NCBI RefSeq assembly: GCF_914271485.1
Contig: NZ_CAJZAG010000019.1
Coordinates: 37,571 to 101,570 of the forward strand
Source of the DNA: Cupriavidus pampae
GTDB taxonomy: Bacteria; Pseudomonadota; Gammaproteobacteria; Burkholderiales; Burkholderiaceae
Direction: 5' to 3'
DNA length: 64,000 bases
Shown here: piece by piece, positions 18,225 through 33,539 of the stretch
Position numbering within the stretch: the stretch's first letter is position 1
Layout: each line of letters begins with the position of its first letter
Made by a program: the position numbers and the translations under genes
Notes under the pieces: generated by a model
Seen by the model: only the letters and a program-made list of their open reading frames with translations
The model's database searches: none
What the model was told of the DNA's origin: nothing

Positions 18225-18890
18225 ATGTCCACGAACACGATCCCGTCGGTCAACCTGCTGCCGTATCACGAGGCGCGCAAGGCGGCCCGGCGCAAGAAGG
18301 TCTACACGATGCTGGGCGGCGCGGCGGGTGCCGGCGCACTCGTCGTGTTGCTCGGCGGTTTGTATATCGACCATCGCATCAGCTCCGAAGTTGCGCTCAA
18401 CGAGCAACTGAAGGCGGCCAACGCGAAGATGGATACCCAGATCAGCGAGGTCAACTCGCTGAAGAAGGATATCGAGTCGCTGCTGGACCGCCAGCGCGCG
18501 ATCGAGAGCCTGCAGGCGCAGCGCAATCTGCCCGTGCAGCTGCTCGAGGAACTCGTGCGTCAGGTGCCCGAGGGCGTCTACCTGTCGTCGCTCAAGCAGA
18601 CTGGCGACAACTTTGTCATCAACGGCATTGCGCAGTCGAACGAACGCATCTCCGAGCTGCTGCGCAACCTGAGTCAGGTCGGCTGGCTCGACCGCGCCGA
18701 GCTCGGCGAGTCGAAGGCCGTGTCGATGACGAACAACCTGCGCGAGCAGCGCCGGCTGTTCGATTTCTCGATGCGCTTCTCCTATCGCGCGCCGGAAGAG
18801 CCGGCCGACAAGAAGAAGGTCGGCGCTGGTGGTGCGGGTAGCGCCGGTAGTGCTACGGGGGCCGGCAAGGCGAAGGGCGGGAAGGTCTGA
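18225..18890 (+). CDS. pilN: Type IV pilus assembly protein PilN
   Basis: Bitopic membrane protein of 221 residues. The N-terminal cytoplasmic motif SVNLLPYHE is the PilM-binding sequence. One membrane segment follows (about 28-48), then a coiled coil (about 60-100) and a ferredoxin-like periplasmic domain. The Gly/Ala/Ser-rich C-terminal tail is low complexity. The ATG at 18225 has a GGGGG ribosome site six bases upstream; an ATG two codons earlier is too close to it. Confidence 0.93.
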   Translation: MSTNTIPSVNLLPYHEARKAARRKKVYTMLGGAAGAGALVVLLGGLYIDHRISSEVALNEQLKAANAKMDTQISEVNSLKKDIESLLDRQRAIESLQAQRNLPVQLLEELVRQVPEGVYLSSLKQTGDNFVINGIAQSNERISELLRNLSQVGWLDRAELGESKAVSMTNNLREQRRLFDFSMRFSYRAPEEPADKKKVGAGGAGSAGSATGAGKAKGGKV

Positions 18891-18892
18891 TC

Positions 18893-19576
18893 ATGGCGCT
18901 CAATACGAATATCTCGCTGACGGACCTCACCACGCAGTTCCGGGGCCTCAATCTCAACGAGCCGGAAACCTGGCCGGCCGCGCCACGCATCGTCTTCTCG
19001 ATTCTCGCGGCGGTGCTCGTGCTGGCGCTCGGCTGGCAGTTCTACTGGAGTGACAAGTCCGACGAGCTCGAGCGCAAGCAGATGGAGCAGCAGCAGCTGC
19101 GCCAGTCCTACAAGACCAAGGTGGCGCAGGTGGCGAACCTTGCCGCATTGCGCGAGCAGAAGATCGAGGTGGAGAAGCGCGTGGCACTGGCCGAGCGTCA
19201 GTTGCCGAACAAGACCGAGATGGATGCGCTGCTGGCCGACGTGAACCATGCGGGCGTGGCGCGCGGACTGCAGTTCGAACTGTTCAAGCCGCAGCCGGCA
19301 ACGGTGAAGCCGTACTACGCCGAGATTCCGGTCAACCTCAAGGTTACGGGCCGCTATCACGACATCGCGCAGTTCAACGCCGACGTGGCGGCACTGTCGC
19401 GGATCGTCTCGATGCGCAGCCTCGGCCTGTCGATGGGCAAGGACGGCGTGCTCTCGATGGAAGCGGCCGCCATGGCGTACCGCGCGCTGGATCCGGATGA
19501 GCAGGCCGCGCAACGGCGCGCTGCCGCGGATGCGGCAGCCAAGAAGAACGGCGGCAAGGCCGGAGGTGCCAAATGA
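18893..19576 (+). CDS. pilO: Type IV pilus assembly protein PilO
   Basis: Paralogue and heterodimer partner of PilN, 227 residues: a cytoplasmic stretch of about 25 residues, a membrane segment (about 30-50), a coiled coil (SDELERKQMEQQQLRQSY onward) and a periplasmic ferredoxin-like domain. It starts two bases after the pilN stop and overlaps pilP by four bases (ATGA), so translation is coupled. The tail is Ala/Lys/Gly-rich. Confidence 0.93.
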   Translation: MALNTNISLTDLTTQFRGLNLNEPETWPAAPRIVFSILAAVLVLALGWQFYWSDKSDELERKQMEQQQLRQSYKTKVAQVANLAALREQKIEVEKRVALAERQLPNKTEMDALLADVNHAGVARGLQFELFKPQPATVKPYYAEIPVNLKVTGRYHDIAQFNADVAALSRIVSMRSLGLSMGKDGVLSMEAAAMAYRALDPDEQAAQRRAAADAAAKKNGGKAGGAK

Positions 19577-20151
19577 GCGGGGCGATCGATCGCATGGCGT
19601 GCCAGCAGGATATCGGGCACGCGGGTCAGGGTGCGCGTCGGGTGCTCGCGCTGGCGGTGCTTGCTGTGATGACTGCAAGCACGTTGGGAGGCTGCGGGGG
19701 CAGCCAGAATGAGGATCTTCAGCAGTGGATGGCCACGACGCGCGCGGCCAAGGTGCCACCGCCCGAGCCTCTGCCCGATGTCACGCCGTACGTGCCGCGC
19801 GAGTATGGCGGCCGCAGTGCGCCAGAGCCCTTTGCACAGACCAAGATCGGCGAGCTGAACAAGTCGATGTCTGAGTCGCCGGAGGCCGGCCGGCGACACG
19901 AGCCGCTTGAAGACTATCCGCTGGAGAACTTCAAGATGCTCGGCATGATGAAGAAAAACGGCGAGACCTACGGTGTCGTACGCGTAGATAACAAGATCCA
20001 TCACGTCAAGGTGGGTCAGTATCTCGGCCAGAGCTATGGCCGGGTGGTCCGCATCAGCGATCAAGAGATCGTGTTGCGCGAATTGGTTCGGGAAGGGGTC
20101 TCAGATTGGAAAGAGAAAATGACCAGCCTGAAGCTGGAGGGGTCCGCATGA
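19573..20151 (+). CDS. pilP: Type IV pilus lipoprotein PilP
   Basis: Inner-membrane lipoprotein of 192 residues that connects PilN/PilO to the PilQ secretin. The lipobox LGGC (Cys41) lies after an unusually long N-terminal stretch of about 40 residues; a later start such as Met8 is possible. The C-terminal beta domain includes NKIHHVKVGQYLGQSYGRVV, which resembles the secretin-binding HR domain. It overlaps both pilO and pilQ by four bases. Confidence 0.92.
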   Translation: MSGAIDRMACQQDIGHAGQGARRVLALAVLAVMTASTLGGCGGSQNEDLQQWMATTRAAKVPPPEPLPDVTPYVPREYGGRSAPEPFAQTKIGELNKSMSESPEAGRRHEPLEDYPLENFKMLGMMKKNGETYGVVRVDNKIHHVKVGQYLGQSYGRVVRISDQEIVLRELVREGVSDWKEKMTSLKLEGSA

Positions 20152-22283
20152 ACACGACACGTTGGTATCGCGCGCTCGCGGGCGCGGCGGCGATGGTGCT
20201 CGTGCTGGCCACCCCGGCTGCATGGGCTCAGACAAATCAGATCAAGCAGGTCGACGCCAACGTGATTGGCGAACAGACCGTGTTCACGATGGATCTGCAG
20301 GCGCCACCGCGCGAGAAACCTGCGGATTTCACGACGCAGAATCCCGCGCGCATCGCGATCGACCTGATGGACACCGGCTTTGCGCCGGGGCGCGCGCAGT
20401 ATGACTATGCGGGCAAGGTGCTGAAGGGCGCCAACGTGATGCAGATTGGAACCCGTACCCGCGTGGTACTGGATCTCGTCCGCAGCGCGCCTTACCGCAC
20501 CGAGATCCGCGGCAACCAGTTGCTGGTGGTGATCGAGAACTCGTCGCAGGCTACCAAGCCGGTCGCGCCGACGTTCGCGCCGAGCGCCACCGCGGCGGCA
20601 GCGGCAGCGGCAACGCGGCCCAGCGTGCGCAACATCGACTTCCGTCGCGGCACCGACAACGCCGGCCGCGTGGTGGTGGATCTGTCGTCGCGCGATTCGG
20701 GCATCAACATCCAGCAGCAGGGCCAGAACCTCGTGGTGGACTTTATCGGCACCACGCTGCCCACGGATCTGCGCCGCCGCTTCGACGTGAGCGACTTCGG
20801 CTCGCCCGTGCAGGCCATGCGTGCCACCGATACGACCGGCAATGCGCGTCTGACGATCGAGCCGCGCGGCAACTGGGAGTACAGCTCGTACCAGACCGAC
20901 ACGCAGTTCGTGGTCGAAGTGCGCCCGGTCAAGGAAGATCCGAACAAGCTGATCGCGGGGCAGGGCTTCCGTGGTGAGCGCATGTCGCTGAACTTCCAGA
21001 ACATCGACATCCGTTCGCTGCTGCAGGTTTTTGCCGACTTCACGGGCCTCAACATCATCACGAGCGAATCGGTGCAGGGCAACCTGACGCTGCGCCTCAA
21101 GGATGTGCCGTGGGATCAGGCGCTGCAGATCGTGCTCGATGCCAAGGGTCTGGCTTCGCGCCGCAACGGCAACGTGCTGTGGGTCGCGCCGAAGAACGAG
21201 CTGGCCGAGAAGGAAAAGGCCGAGCTCGAGGCACGCGCGCAGATCGTGGAACTGGAGCCGATTCGCAGCCAGGTGTTCCAGCTGAACTACCAGCGTGCCG
21301 ACGACGTGCGCCGCATGTTGCTGGGTATCGCGCCGACCGGTGGCGCGGGTGGCGGCGCGGCGCCGGCAGTGGGTGGCGTGGGCGGTGCGGCGGCCAACCG
21401 TATCCTGTCCAAGCGTGGCTCGCTGACCGCGGATCCGCGTACGAACCAGCTGTTCGTGTCGGACATCGGCAGCAAGCTCGAGGAAGTGCAGCAGTTCCTG
21501 ACGAAGATCGACATTCCGGTACGCCAGGTCATCATCGAGGCACGGATCGTCGAGGCGTCGGATACCTTCAGCCGCAACCTCGGCGTGAAGCTCGGCTTTG
21601 CCTCGCCGCGCAGCGGCGCGGGCTACGGCAACACGTACACCAACGTCGTCAGCCCGGTGACGCAGGACGGACAGTGGGATAACGGTCCCGCGCTGAGCCT
21701 GCCGGCCGCCGCGATCAACACGATCAATCCGGCGTCGGTGGCGGTGAGCCTGTTCAACGCGGGTGCCGGACGGTTCCTCGCGCTGGAACTCTCGGCACTG
21801 GAAGCGGATGGCAAGGGCAAGATCATCTCGAGCCCGCGTGTGGTGACCGCCAACAACGTGAAGGCGCTGATCGAGCAAGGTACCGAGTTCCCGTACCAGC
21901 AATCGACCTCCAGCGGCGCGACCGCGGTGAGCTTCAAGAAGGCCAACCTGAAGCTCGAGGTGACGCCGCAGATCACGCCCGAAGGCAACGTGATGCTCGA
22001 GGTGGACGTGAACAAGGACAGCCCGGGTATTCAGACGCCGGTTGGCTTTGCGATCGACACCAAGCACGTGCAGACGCAGGTGCTGGTCGAGAACGGCGGT
22101 ACCGTGGTGATCGGGGGTATCTATCAGCAGACGCTGAAGAACAACTCGAACAAGGTGCCGTTCCTGGGCGACATTCCGGTGCTCGGTTATCTGTTCCGCG
22201 ACAACTCGAAGCAGGACGACCGCACCGAACTGCTGGTGTTCCTGACGCCGCGTATTCTGAATGACAATGTGTCGCTGAAATGA
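20148..22283 (+). CDS. pilQ: Type IV pilus secretin PilQ
   Basis: Outer-membrane secretin through which the pilus passes, 711 residues. In order: a signal peptide (about 1-27, AAWAQ), two AMIN peptidoglycan-binding domains (about 30-250), the secretin N0/N1 domains (from about 280, SLNFQNIDIRSLLQVF), and the C-terminal secretin domain ending with the conserved VPFLGDIPVLGYLF motif. A Gly/Ala-rich loop interrupts N1. The start overlaps the pilP stop (ATGA). A strong terminator follows. Confidence 0.96.
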   Translation: MNTTRWYRALAGAAAMVLVLATPAAWAQTNQIKQVDANVIGEQTVFTMDLQAPPREKPADFTTQNPARIAIDLMDTGFAPGRAQYDYAGKVLKGANVMQIGTRTRVVLDLVRSAPYRTEIRGNQLLVVIENSSQATKPVAPTFAPSATAAAAAAATRPSVRNIDFRRGTDNAGRVVVDLSSRDSGINIQQQGQNLVVDFIGTTLPTDLRRRFDVSDFGSPVQAMRATDTTGNARLTIEPRGNWEYSSYQTDTQFVVEVRPVKEDPNKLIAGQGFRGERMSLNFQNIDIRSLLQVFADFTGLNIITSESVQGNLTLRLKDVPWDQALQIVLDAKGLASRRNGNVLWVAPKNELAEKEKAELEARAQIVELEPIRSQVFQLNYQRADDVRRMLLGIAPTGGAGGGAAPAVGGVGGAAANRILSKRGSLTADPRTNQLFVSDIGSKLEEVQQFLTKIDIPVRQVIIEARIVEASDTFSRNLGVKLGFASPRSGAGYGNTYTNVVSPVTQDGQWDNGPALSLPAAAINTINPASVAVSLFNAGAGRFLALELSALEADGKGKIISSPRVVTANNVKALIEQGTEFPYQQSTSSGATAVSFKKANLKLEVTPQITPEGNVMLEVDVNKDSPGIQTPVGFAIDTKHVQTQVLVENGGTVVIGGIYQQTLKNNSNKVPFLGDIPVLGYLFRDNSKQDDRTELLVFLTPRILNDNVSLK

Positions 22284-22325
22284 TGCCGCGGGTGCGTCGC
22301 ACCCGTTGGATGCATTAAACTGGCA

Positions 22326-22354
22326 GGCCGCGTCACATCGACGCGGCCTTTTTT
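22326..22354 (+). terminator. Terminator after pilMNOPQ
   Basis: Nine-bp perfect stem GGCCGCGTC/GACGCGGCC, five-base loop, six T. It separates the pil operon from aroKB. Confidence 0.9.
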
Positions 22355-22392
22355 CTATGTGAGGCGAAGACGACTTCGGCTCTTCAACGACA

Positions 22393-22980
22393 GTGACAGC
22401 AGCTCCGAACCTCTATTTTGTCGGTCTGATGGGCGCCGGCAAGACGACCGTCGGCCGCACCGTGGCACGGCGCCTCGATTACCCGTTCTTCGATTCGGAC
22501 CACGAACTCGAAGCGCGCTGTGGCGTGAAGATTCCGGTTATTTTCGAGTGCGAGGGAGAGGTGGGCTTCCGCGATCGCGAGGAACAGACGATCGCCGAGC
22601 TCACGAGCCGGCAGGGCATCGTGCTGGCGACGGGCGGTGGCGCGGTGCTTCGCCCGGCCAACCGGGACGCGCTCAAGGCCAATGGCACCGTCGTGTATCT
22701 GCGCGCGAGCCCGCACGACCTGTGGCTGCGCACGCGCCACGACCGTAACCGGCCGCTGCTGCAAACCGAGAATCCCAAGGCGCGGCTGGAGGCGTTGTTT
22801 GCCGAGCGCGACCCGCTCTACCGCGAGGTGGCGGACTTCATTATCGAAACCGGCAAGCCGTCCGTGGCGCAGCTTGCTAATATGGTTCTCATGCAACTTG
22901 AAATGGCCGGCTATGTATTTCCGCCCGCGGCGATGACCGAGGGCGCAGAGAACGAACCGGTGCAGGGTTCCCACACATGA
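22393..22980 (+). CDS. aroK: Shikimate kinase
   Basis: Phosphorylates shikimate at the 3-hydroxyl in aromatic amino acid synthesis. The 195-residue protein has Walker A GLMGAGKTT (11-19), the shikimate-binding FFDSDHELE, and the TGGGAV motif. It begins with GTG. The C-terminus is about 20 residues longer than in E. coli and overlaps the aroB start by four bases. The pilQ-aroK-aroB order is widespread in proteobacteria. Confidence 0.95.
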   Translation: MTAAPNLYFVGLMGAGKTTVGRTVARRLDYPFFDSDHELEARCGVKIPVIFECEGEVGFRDREEQTIAELTSRQGIVLATGGGAVLRPANRDALKANGTVVYLRASPHDLWLRTRHDRNRPLLQTENPKARLEALFAERDPLYREVADFIIETGKPSVAQLANMVLMQLEMAGYVFPPAAMTEGAENEPVQGSHT

Positions 22981-24083
22981 TCACGCTTGAAGTCGACCTC
23001 GGGGCGCGCAGTTACCCGATCCATATTGGCGGCGGGCTGCTGGGCCGCGCCGACCTGCTGCAGCCGCACGTCCGCGGCCAGCACGCGGTTATCGTCACCA
23101 ACGAGACCGTGGGTCCGCTCTATGCGGCGCGCGTGGAAGCCGCGCTGACGTCGCTCGGCAAGACCGTGCGCGTGGTGACGCTGCCGGATGGCGAGCGCTT
23201 CAAACAGTGGGAAACGCTGAACCTGATCTTCGACGCGCTGCTGCGCGCGGGGGCGGATCGCAAGACCACGCTGATCGCGCTCGGTGGCGGCGTGGTGGGC
23301 GACATGACCGGGTTTGCCGCGGCCTGCTACATGCGCGGCGTACCGTTCGTGCAGATGCCGACCACGTTGCTGGCGCAGGTGGATTCGTCGGTGGGCGGCA
23401 AGACCGGCATCAACCATCCGCTCGGCAAGAACATGATTGGCGCGTTCCACCAGCCCAACGCGGTGATCGCCGATATCGAGGCCCTGAAGACCCTGCCGGC
23501 GCGCGAACTGGCCGCAGGCCTGGCCGAAGTGATCAAGCACGGCGCGATTGCCGATGCCGATTACTTCGAGTGGATCGCCGAACATATCGACGCGCTCAAC
23601 GCCTGCGATACGACGCGCATGGCCGAAGCGGTGCGCCGCTCGTGCGAGATCAAGGCGTCCGTGGTGGCGCAGGACGAGCGCGAGGGTGGGCTACGCGCAA
23701 TCCTGAACTTCGGCCACACGTTCGGTCATGCGATCGAAGCGGGCATGGGCTATGGCGAATGGCTGCACGGCGAAGCCGTCGGCTGCGGCATGGTCATGGC
23801 CGCCGATCTGTCGCATCGCCTGGGCTTTATCGACGTGCAGACGCTCGCGCGCATCCGCACGCTGACGCAGAAGGCGATGCTGCCCGTGGTCGCACCGGAC
23901 CTCGGCGTGGACCGCTATATCGAGCTGATGAAGGTGGACAAGAAGGCCGAGGCCGGTAGCGTCAAGTTCATCCTGTTGCGCAAGCTGGGCGAGGCGTTCA
24001 TCACCACCGTGCCGGATCCGGACCTGCGCGACACGCTGCGTCACGCGGTGTTGAAACCCCCAACCGAGGCGCCGGTCGCCTGA
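22977..24083 (+). CDS. aroB: 3-dehydroquinate synthase
   Basis: Converts DAHP to 3-dehydroquinate, the second step of the shikimate pathway, with NAD+ and a divalent metal. At 368 residues it is of normal length. The NAD-binding GGGVVGDMTGF, the substrate motif SVGGKTGINHP and the metal-binding histidines (GHTFGHAIE, WLHGEAV) are present. The start overlaps aroK (ATGA), so the two are coupled. Confidence 0.96.
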   Translation: MITLEVDLGARSYPIHIGGGLLGRADLLQPHVRGQHAVIVTNETVGPLYAARVEAALTSLGKTVRVVTLPDGERFKQWETLNLIFDALLRAGADRKTTLIALGGGVVGDMTGFAAACYMRGVPFVQMPTTLLAQVDSSVGGKTGINHPLGKNMIGAFHQPNAVIADIEALKTLPARELAAGLAEVIKHGAIADADYFEWIAEHIDALNACDTTRMAEAVRRSCEIKASVVAQDEREGGLRAILNFGHTFGHAIEAGMGYGEWLHGEAVGCGMVMAADLSHRLGFIDVQTLARIRTLTQKAMLPVVAPDLGVDRYIELMKVDKKAEAGSVKFILLRKLGEAFITTVPDPDLRDTLRHAVLKPPTEAPVA

Positions 24084-24143
24084 CCGATCGGCCATGCCTC
24101 GCAACCCTAACGCCGACCCCATGTTGGACTCACGGATTGCCGC

Positions 24144-25280
24144 ATGACCGATCTCGAATCCCATCTCGCCCCATACGCCGCCCGCTCCGCGCAATCGCGC
24201 GGCCGCGTGCATGCGGAAGCCGCATCGTCGTCGCGCAGTGAATTCCAGCGCGATCGCGATCGCGTCATCCACAGCACGGCGTTCCGGCGGCTCGAATACA
24301 AGACGCAGGTCTTCGTCAATCACGAGGGCGACCTGTTTCGCACGCGCCTGACGCACAGCCTGGAAGTCGCGCAGATCGCGCGCTCGATCGCGCGTAACCT
24401 GCGGCTCAACGAGGACCTCGTCGAGGCCATTTCGCTGGCGCACGACCTCGGCCACACGCCGTTCGGCCATGCGGGACAGGATGCGCTCAACACCTGCATG
24501 AAGAACCACGGCGGGTTCGAGCACAACCTGCAGAGCCTGCTCGTCGTCGATGAACTCGAGGAGCGCTACGGCGGCTTCAACGGCCTCAACCTTACGTTCG
24601 AGACGCGCGAAGGCATTCTCAAGCATTGTTCGCGCGTCAATGCCGCGGCGCTTGGCGAGCTGGGCCGGCGCTTTCTCGAGGGCGCGCAGCCGCCGCTGGA
24701 AGCGCAGCTGGCTAATCTGGCGGACGAGATCGCGTACAACAACCACGATATCGACGATGGCCTGCGTTCGGGGCTGCTGACGCTCGATCAGCTCGACGAA
24801 GTCCCGATGTGGGCGCGCCATCGCGCCGAGGTGACGCAGGCATTTCCGGGCATCAACGGCCGCCGCGCGATCAACGAGACGGTCCGACGCATGATCAACA
24901 CGCTGATCGTCGATCTGATCGAGACCACGACGCAGAACATCGTGGCTGCCAACGTGAAGTCGATCGACGCGGTACGCGCCGCCGGCACGCTGGTAGCGTT
25001 CAGTCCGAAGGTGCACGAGGAAGCGGCCGCGCTCAAGCGCTTCCTGTTCCGGCACCTGTACCGGCACTACCTGGTCATGCGCATGTCCGCGAAAGCACAG
25101 CGCATCGTCTCCGACCTGTTCGGCGCATTCATGACCGATGCGCGCCTGCTGCCGCCGCAGTATCAGGCGGGCCACGGTGGCGACCAGCCGCGCCTGATCG
25201 CGCATTACATCGCCGGCATGACGGATCGCTACGCGATTCGCGAGCATCGGCGCATCTTCGCGGTCAGCGAGAGCGAATAA
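24144..25280 (+). CDS. dgt: dGTPase-like HD-domain triphosphohydrolase
   Basis: Predicted deoxynucleoside triphosphate triphosphohydrolase, 378 residues. The HD-domain metal ligands are visible in TRLTHSLEV, the LAHDLGHTPFGHAG block and DEIAYNNHDIDDG. It belongs to the type 2 deoxyguanosinetriphosphate triphosphohydrolase-like family found next to aroB in many proteobacteria. Members lower dNTP pools and some restrict phage. It lies 60 bases after aroB. A GC-rich inverted repeat (25283-25296) follows the stop without a T-run. Confidence 0.9.
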   Translation: MTDLESHLAPYAARSAQSRGRVHAEAASSSRSEFQRDRDRVIHSTAFRRLEYKTQVFVNHEGDLFRTRLTHSLEVAQIARSIARNLRLNEDLVEAISLAHDLGHTPFGHAGQDALNTCMKNHGGFEHNLQSLLVVDELEERYGGFNGLNLTFETREGILKHCSRVNAAALGELGRRFLEGAQPPLEAQLANLADEIAYNNHDIDDGLRSGLLTLDQLDEVPMWARHRAEVTQAFPGINGRRAINETVRRMINTLIVDLIETTTQNIVAANVKSIDAVRAAGTLVAFSPKVHEEAAALKRFLFRHLYRHYLVMRMSAKAQRIVSDLFGAFMTDARLLPPQYQAGHGGDQPRLIAHYIAGMTDRYAIREHRRIFAVSESE

Positions 25281-25308
25281 AAGGCGGCGTGCCGCCGCCC
25301 ATCAAAAA

Positions 25309-26172
25309 AATGGGGACGGATAAGACGGGCGCTCGGGCTATGATGGCGCCATTGCTGACCCGATTCGTTGATGCCCCCTGCCGCTGCTAGCGCCACCGCT
25401 AGTGCCCGACGGGTGGCTGCGATGCCCGATGGCCCGTCTTCCCCGCTTTTCTCCCTCCGGTTTGCCTGCACACGTGTTGCAGCGTGGCAACAATCGCCAG
25501 CCTATCTTCCAGGGGCCTGACGATTACGCCGAGTACCTCGACAGCCTGCGCATGGCCGCGCGCGAGTATGACCTCGCGGTCCACGCCTATGCGCTGCGGC
25601 CCAACCACGTGCATCTGGTGGCCACCCCGAAGGGCCCGGACGCGCTGAGCCTGGTGATGCAGGCGGTCGGTCGTCGCTATGCGCGCTACTTCAATCGAGT
25701 GGCAGCGCGGACCGGAACGTTGTGGGAAGGGCGCTTCCGCTCCGCGGTGCTCGAGCCCGAGGGCTGGTTACTGCCCGCGATGCTCTATGCCGAAGGCAAT
25801 GCGGTGCGCGCGGGCGAGGTGGCGTCGCCCGAGCTCGACCGCTGGAGCAGCTATCACCATCACGCGGGCATCGAATCGAGTCCGCTTGTGAGCGATCACT
25901 CTTTGTACTGGGCATTAGGTAACACGCCTTTCGAGCGCCAATCGAACTACCGCGCGCTCACGGCGGAGGGGTTGTCGGGCAAGACCCTTGCGGCTTTGCA
26001 GCAGCATGCCCATAGCGGCTGGCCGCTGGGTGGGGAGGCATTTCTGACTCAATTGGGCCGCCACGCGGTGCGGCGGGTACAGCCGCTGCCCAAGGGACGA
26101 CCGAAACGAGAAAATGCGCGTGTGGAGGAACAAGACGGTGCGGAAGTGGATATAACTTAATGTGTCCCCATT
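25309..26172 (+). mobile_element. RAYT element with short terminal inverted repeats
   Basis: The transposase gene is bracketed by AATGGGGAC (25309-25317) and its exact complement GTCCCCATT (26164-26172), with weaker similarity inward. Just outside the right end is a second related motif: the 14-base palindrome CAGATTTAAATCTG (26195-26208) followed by GACCCCATT (26213-26221). The ends are inferred from these repeats; no target-site duplication was evident. Confidence 0.55.
25429..26160 (+). CDS. REP-associated tyrosine transposase (RAYT, Y1/IS200-like)
   Basis: Single-strand DNA HUH transposase of the TnpA_REP type, 243 residues. It has the family N-terminus (MARLPRFSPSGLPAHVLQRGNN), the HUH metal motif in RPNHVHLVATP, the candidate catalytic tyrosine in RYARYFNR, and the WEGRFRSAVLE block typical of RAYTs. 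The ATG at 25429 fits this start better than the upstream in-frame GTG at 25402. RAYTs usually act on REP hairpins rather than spreading as ordinary insertion sequences. The gene is intact. Confidence 0.88.
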   Translation: MARLPRFSPSGLPAHVLQRGNNRQPIFQGPDDYAEYLDSLRMAAREYDLAVHAYALRPNHVHLVATPKGPDALSLVMQAVGRRYARYFNRVAARTGTLWEGRFRSAVLEPEGWLLPAMLYAEGNAVRAGEVASPELDRWSSYHHHAGIESSPLVSDHSLYWALGNTPFERQSNYRALTAEGLSGKTLAALQQHAHSGWPLGGEAFLTQLGRHAVRRVQPLPKGRPKRENARVEEQDGAEVDIT

Positions 26173-26230
26173 AAAATGACCGCAAAAAATGGTGCAGATT
26201 TAAATCTGTTCTGACCCCATTTAAAAACTT

Positions 26231-26259
26231 TTGCGAGTCATTCCGGATTCTCATATAGT
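26231..26259 (+). promoter_or_regulatory. Putative sigma-70 promoter of gltBD
   Basis: TTGCGA (26231-26236), a 17-base spacer, then TATAGT (26254-26259). The predicted transcript has a leader of about 155 bases before the gltB GTG. The promoter lies immediately right of the RAYT element's outer repeat, so the insertion may have altered upstream control. Confidence 0.55.
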
Positions 26260-26423
26260 TGCTCCACCCACATTCATTGTGCGGCGCGTCACGCTCGTGT
26301 ACGCCGCAGCGGTTCGCTGTCCACGGCATCGTCAATCGAGACCTGAGAGTCCCGGGCGAAGCCGGCAGCCGAACCCTCGGTCCCCCCTTGCCTAAACGCG
26401 CAGCCTTCACCGGATAACTGCCC

Positions 26424-31193
<4,770 letters not shown>

Positions 31194-31220
31194 CGCTCCA
31201 TCACAAGCCACACCAGGAAC

Positions 31221-31283
31221 GCGCCGCTCCGCGGCGCATACAAGATGACCTCACAGCGAGGCCGCGCTCCACGCCGGCCTCGC
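31221..31283 (+). repeat. Two intercistronic hairpins between gltB and gltD
   Basis: Hairpin A: GCGCCGC (31221-31227) with GCGGCGC (31231-31237). Hairpin B: GCGAGGCCG (31256-31264) with CGGCCTCGC (31275-31283). Neither is followed by T, so they probably stabilise or process the gltBD mRNA rather than terminate it. Confidence 0.55.
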
Positions 31284-31305
31284 CCAGCAAGACCAAGGAC
31301 GCAAC

Positions 31306-32769
<1,464 letters not shown>

Positions 32770-32789
32770 GACACGTTCAGACGCGTGGC

Positions 32790-32816
32790 CGGGCCTCTCC
32801 ATTGCGGAGAGGCCCG
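32790..32816. terminator. Bidirectional hairpin between gltD and the GNAT gene
   Basis: Eleven-bp stem CGGGCCTCTCC/GGAGAGGCCCG with a five-base loop in the gap between convergent genes. The following T-run is weak. Confidence 0.6.
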
Positions 32817-32822
32817 TTGCGT

Positions 32823-33338
32823 TTACCGCAGCCGTTTTTCCATCAATACCGCCGTCTCGCCGTAGGTGGCCAGCTTGGTTGCATGCGTGGCCGCCGCTGC
32901 CGACGGCGCGTACCCAAGCCTGCGCCACCATGGCGCCGCCGACTGCACGGCGATCAGGCGTGACATCTCCAATCCTTGTTCGATCGCCGCTGCGCGTGCC
33001 GCCTCGTAAAGGCGCAAAGCAATGCCGGTGCCCCGGCCCGCGGGTGCCACCGCCATGTCGTGGACAAACCAGACCAGCGGCGTGTGCGCGGGCCAGTCGC
33101 TTGAGAGCAACCCGTCCCACGGCGGTAACGAATCGGCTGGCCATGGGTGCGTAAGCAGGTAACCGAGCCACATGCCATCGGCGCGTGTCGCCGCCCAGCA
33201 GGTGTGCGGCGAGAGCGCGATGCGGCTCGCGAGGGCCGCGTCGGATTCGAGCAGCGCGTCGCCATAGCATTGCGCCTGCACGGCGCTCACGCCGGGAAGG
33301 TCGGCGCCAGTCAGGCGCCGCAGTACGAGTTCGGACAT
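32823..33338 (-). CDS. GNAT-family N-acetyltransferase
   Basis: Acetyl-CoA-dependent acyltransferase of 171 residues and unknown substrate. The GNAT core is visible: VHDMAVAPAGRGTGIALRLYE carries strand beta-4 and the pyrophosphate-binding motif A (normally Q/RxxGxG/A; here AGRGTG). A C-terminal block SRLIAVQSAAPWWRRLGYAP matches motif B, where many members have the same W/F-x-x-x-G-Y/F pattern. No neighbour suggests the target. Confidence 0.85.
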   Translation of the reverse strand: MSELVLRRLTGADLPGVSAVQAQCYGDALLESDAALASRIALSPHTCWAATRADGMWLGYLLTHPWPADSLPPWDGLLSSDWPAHTPLVWFVHDMAVAPAGRGTGIALRLYEAARAAAIEQGLEMSRLIAVQSAAPWWRRLGYAPSAAAATHATKLATYGETAVLMEKRLR

Positions 33339-33539
33339 GCGGCGATTATAGGGAGTGGGGCATTGGGGTCCACCCGGCTATGGTTTACGTGCTCTGTGCC
33401 CGCGCCGATCGAGTTCGTACAATTTTCCCGTAGGACTCACTTCCAGTAAGAGTGAACGCTTAACACTCAACGCGAACCCACCTCGCACTCCTTTCAGCCG
33501 ACAAGTTGCCGTGGCTCAGCCATGGTGCGGAGGAAATTG

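Noticed and set aside
20061..22067. 668-codon minus-strand frame opposite pilQ
   Set aside because: Antisense shadow of the secretin gene with His/Arg-rich low-complexity translation.
26260..26423. Possible riboswitch in the gltB leader (GAGAGTCCCGGGCGAAGCC stretch)
   Set aside because: I tried to fit the glycine riboswitch core and other known aptamers and could not; only ordinary GC-rich stems remain.
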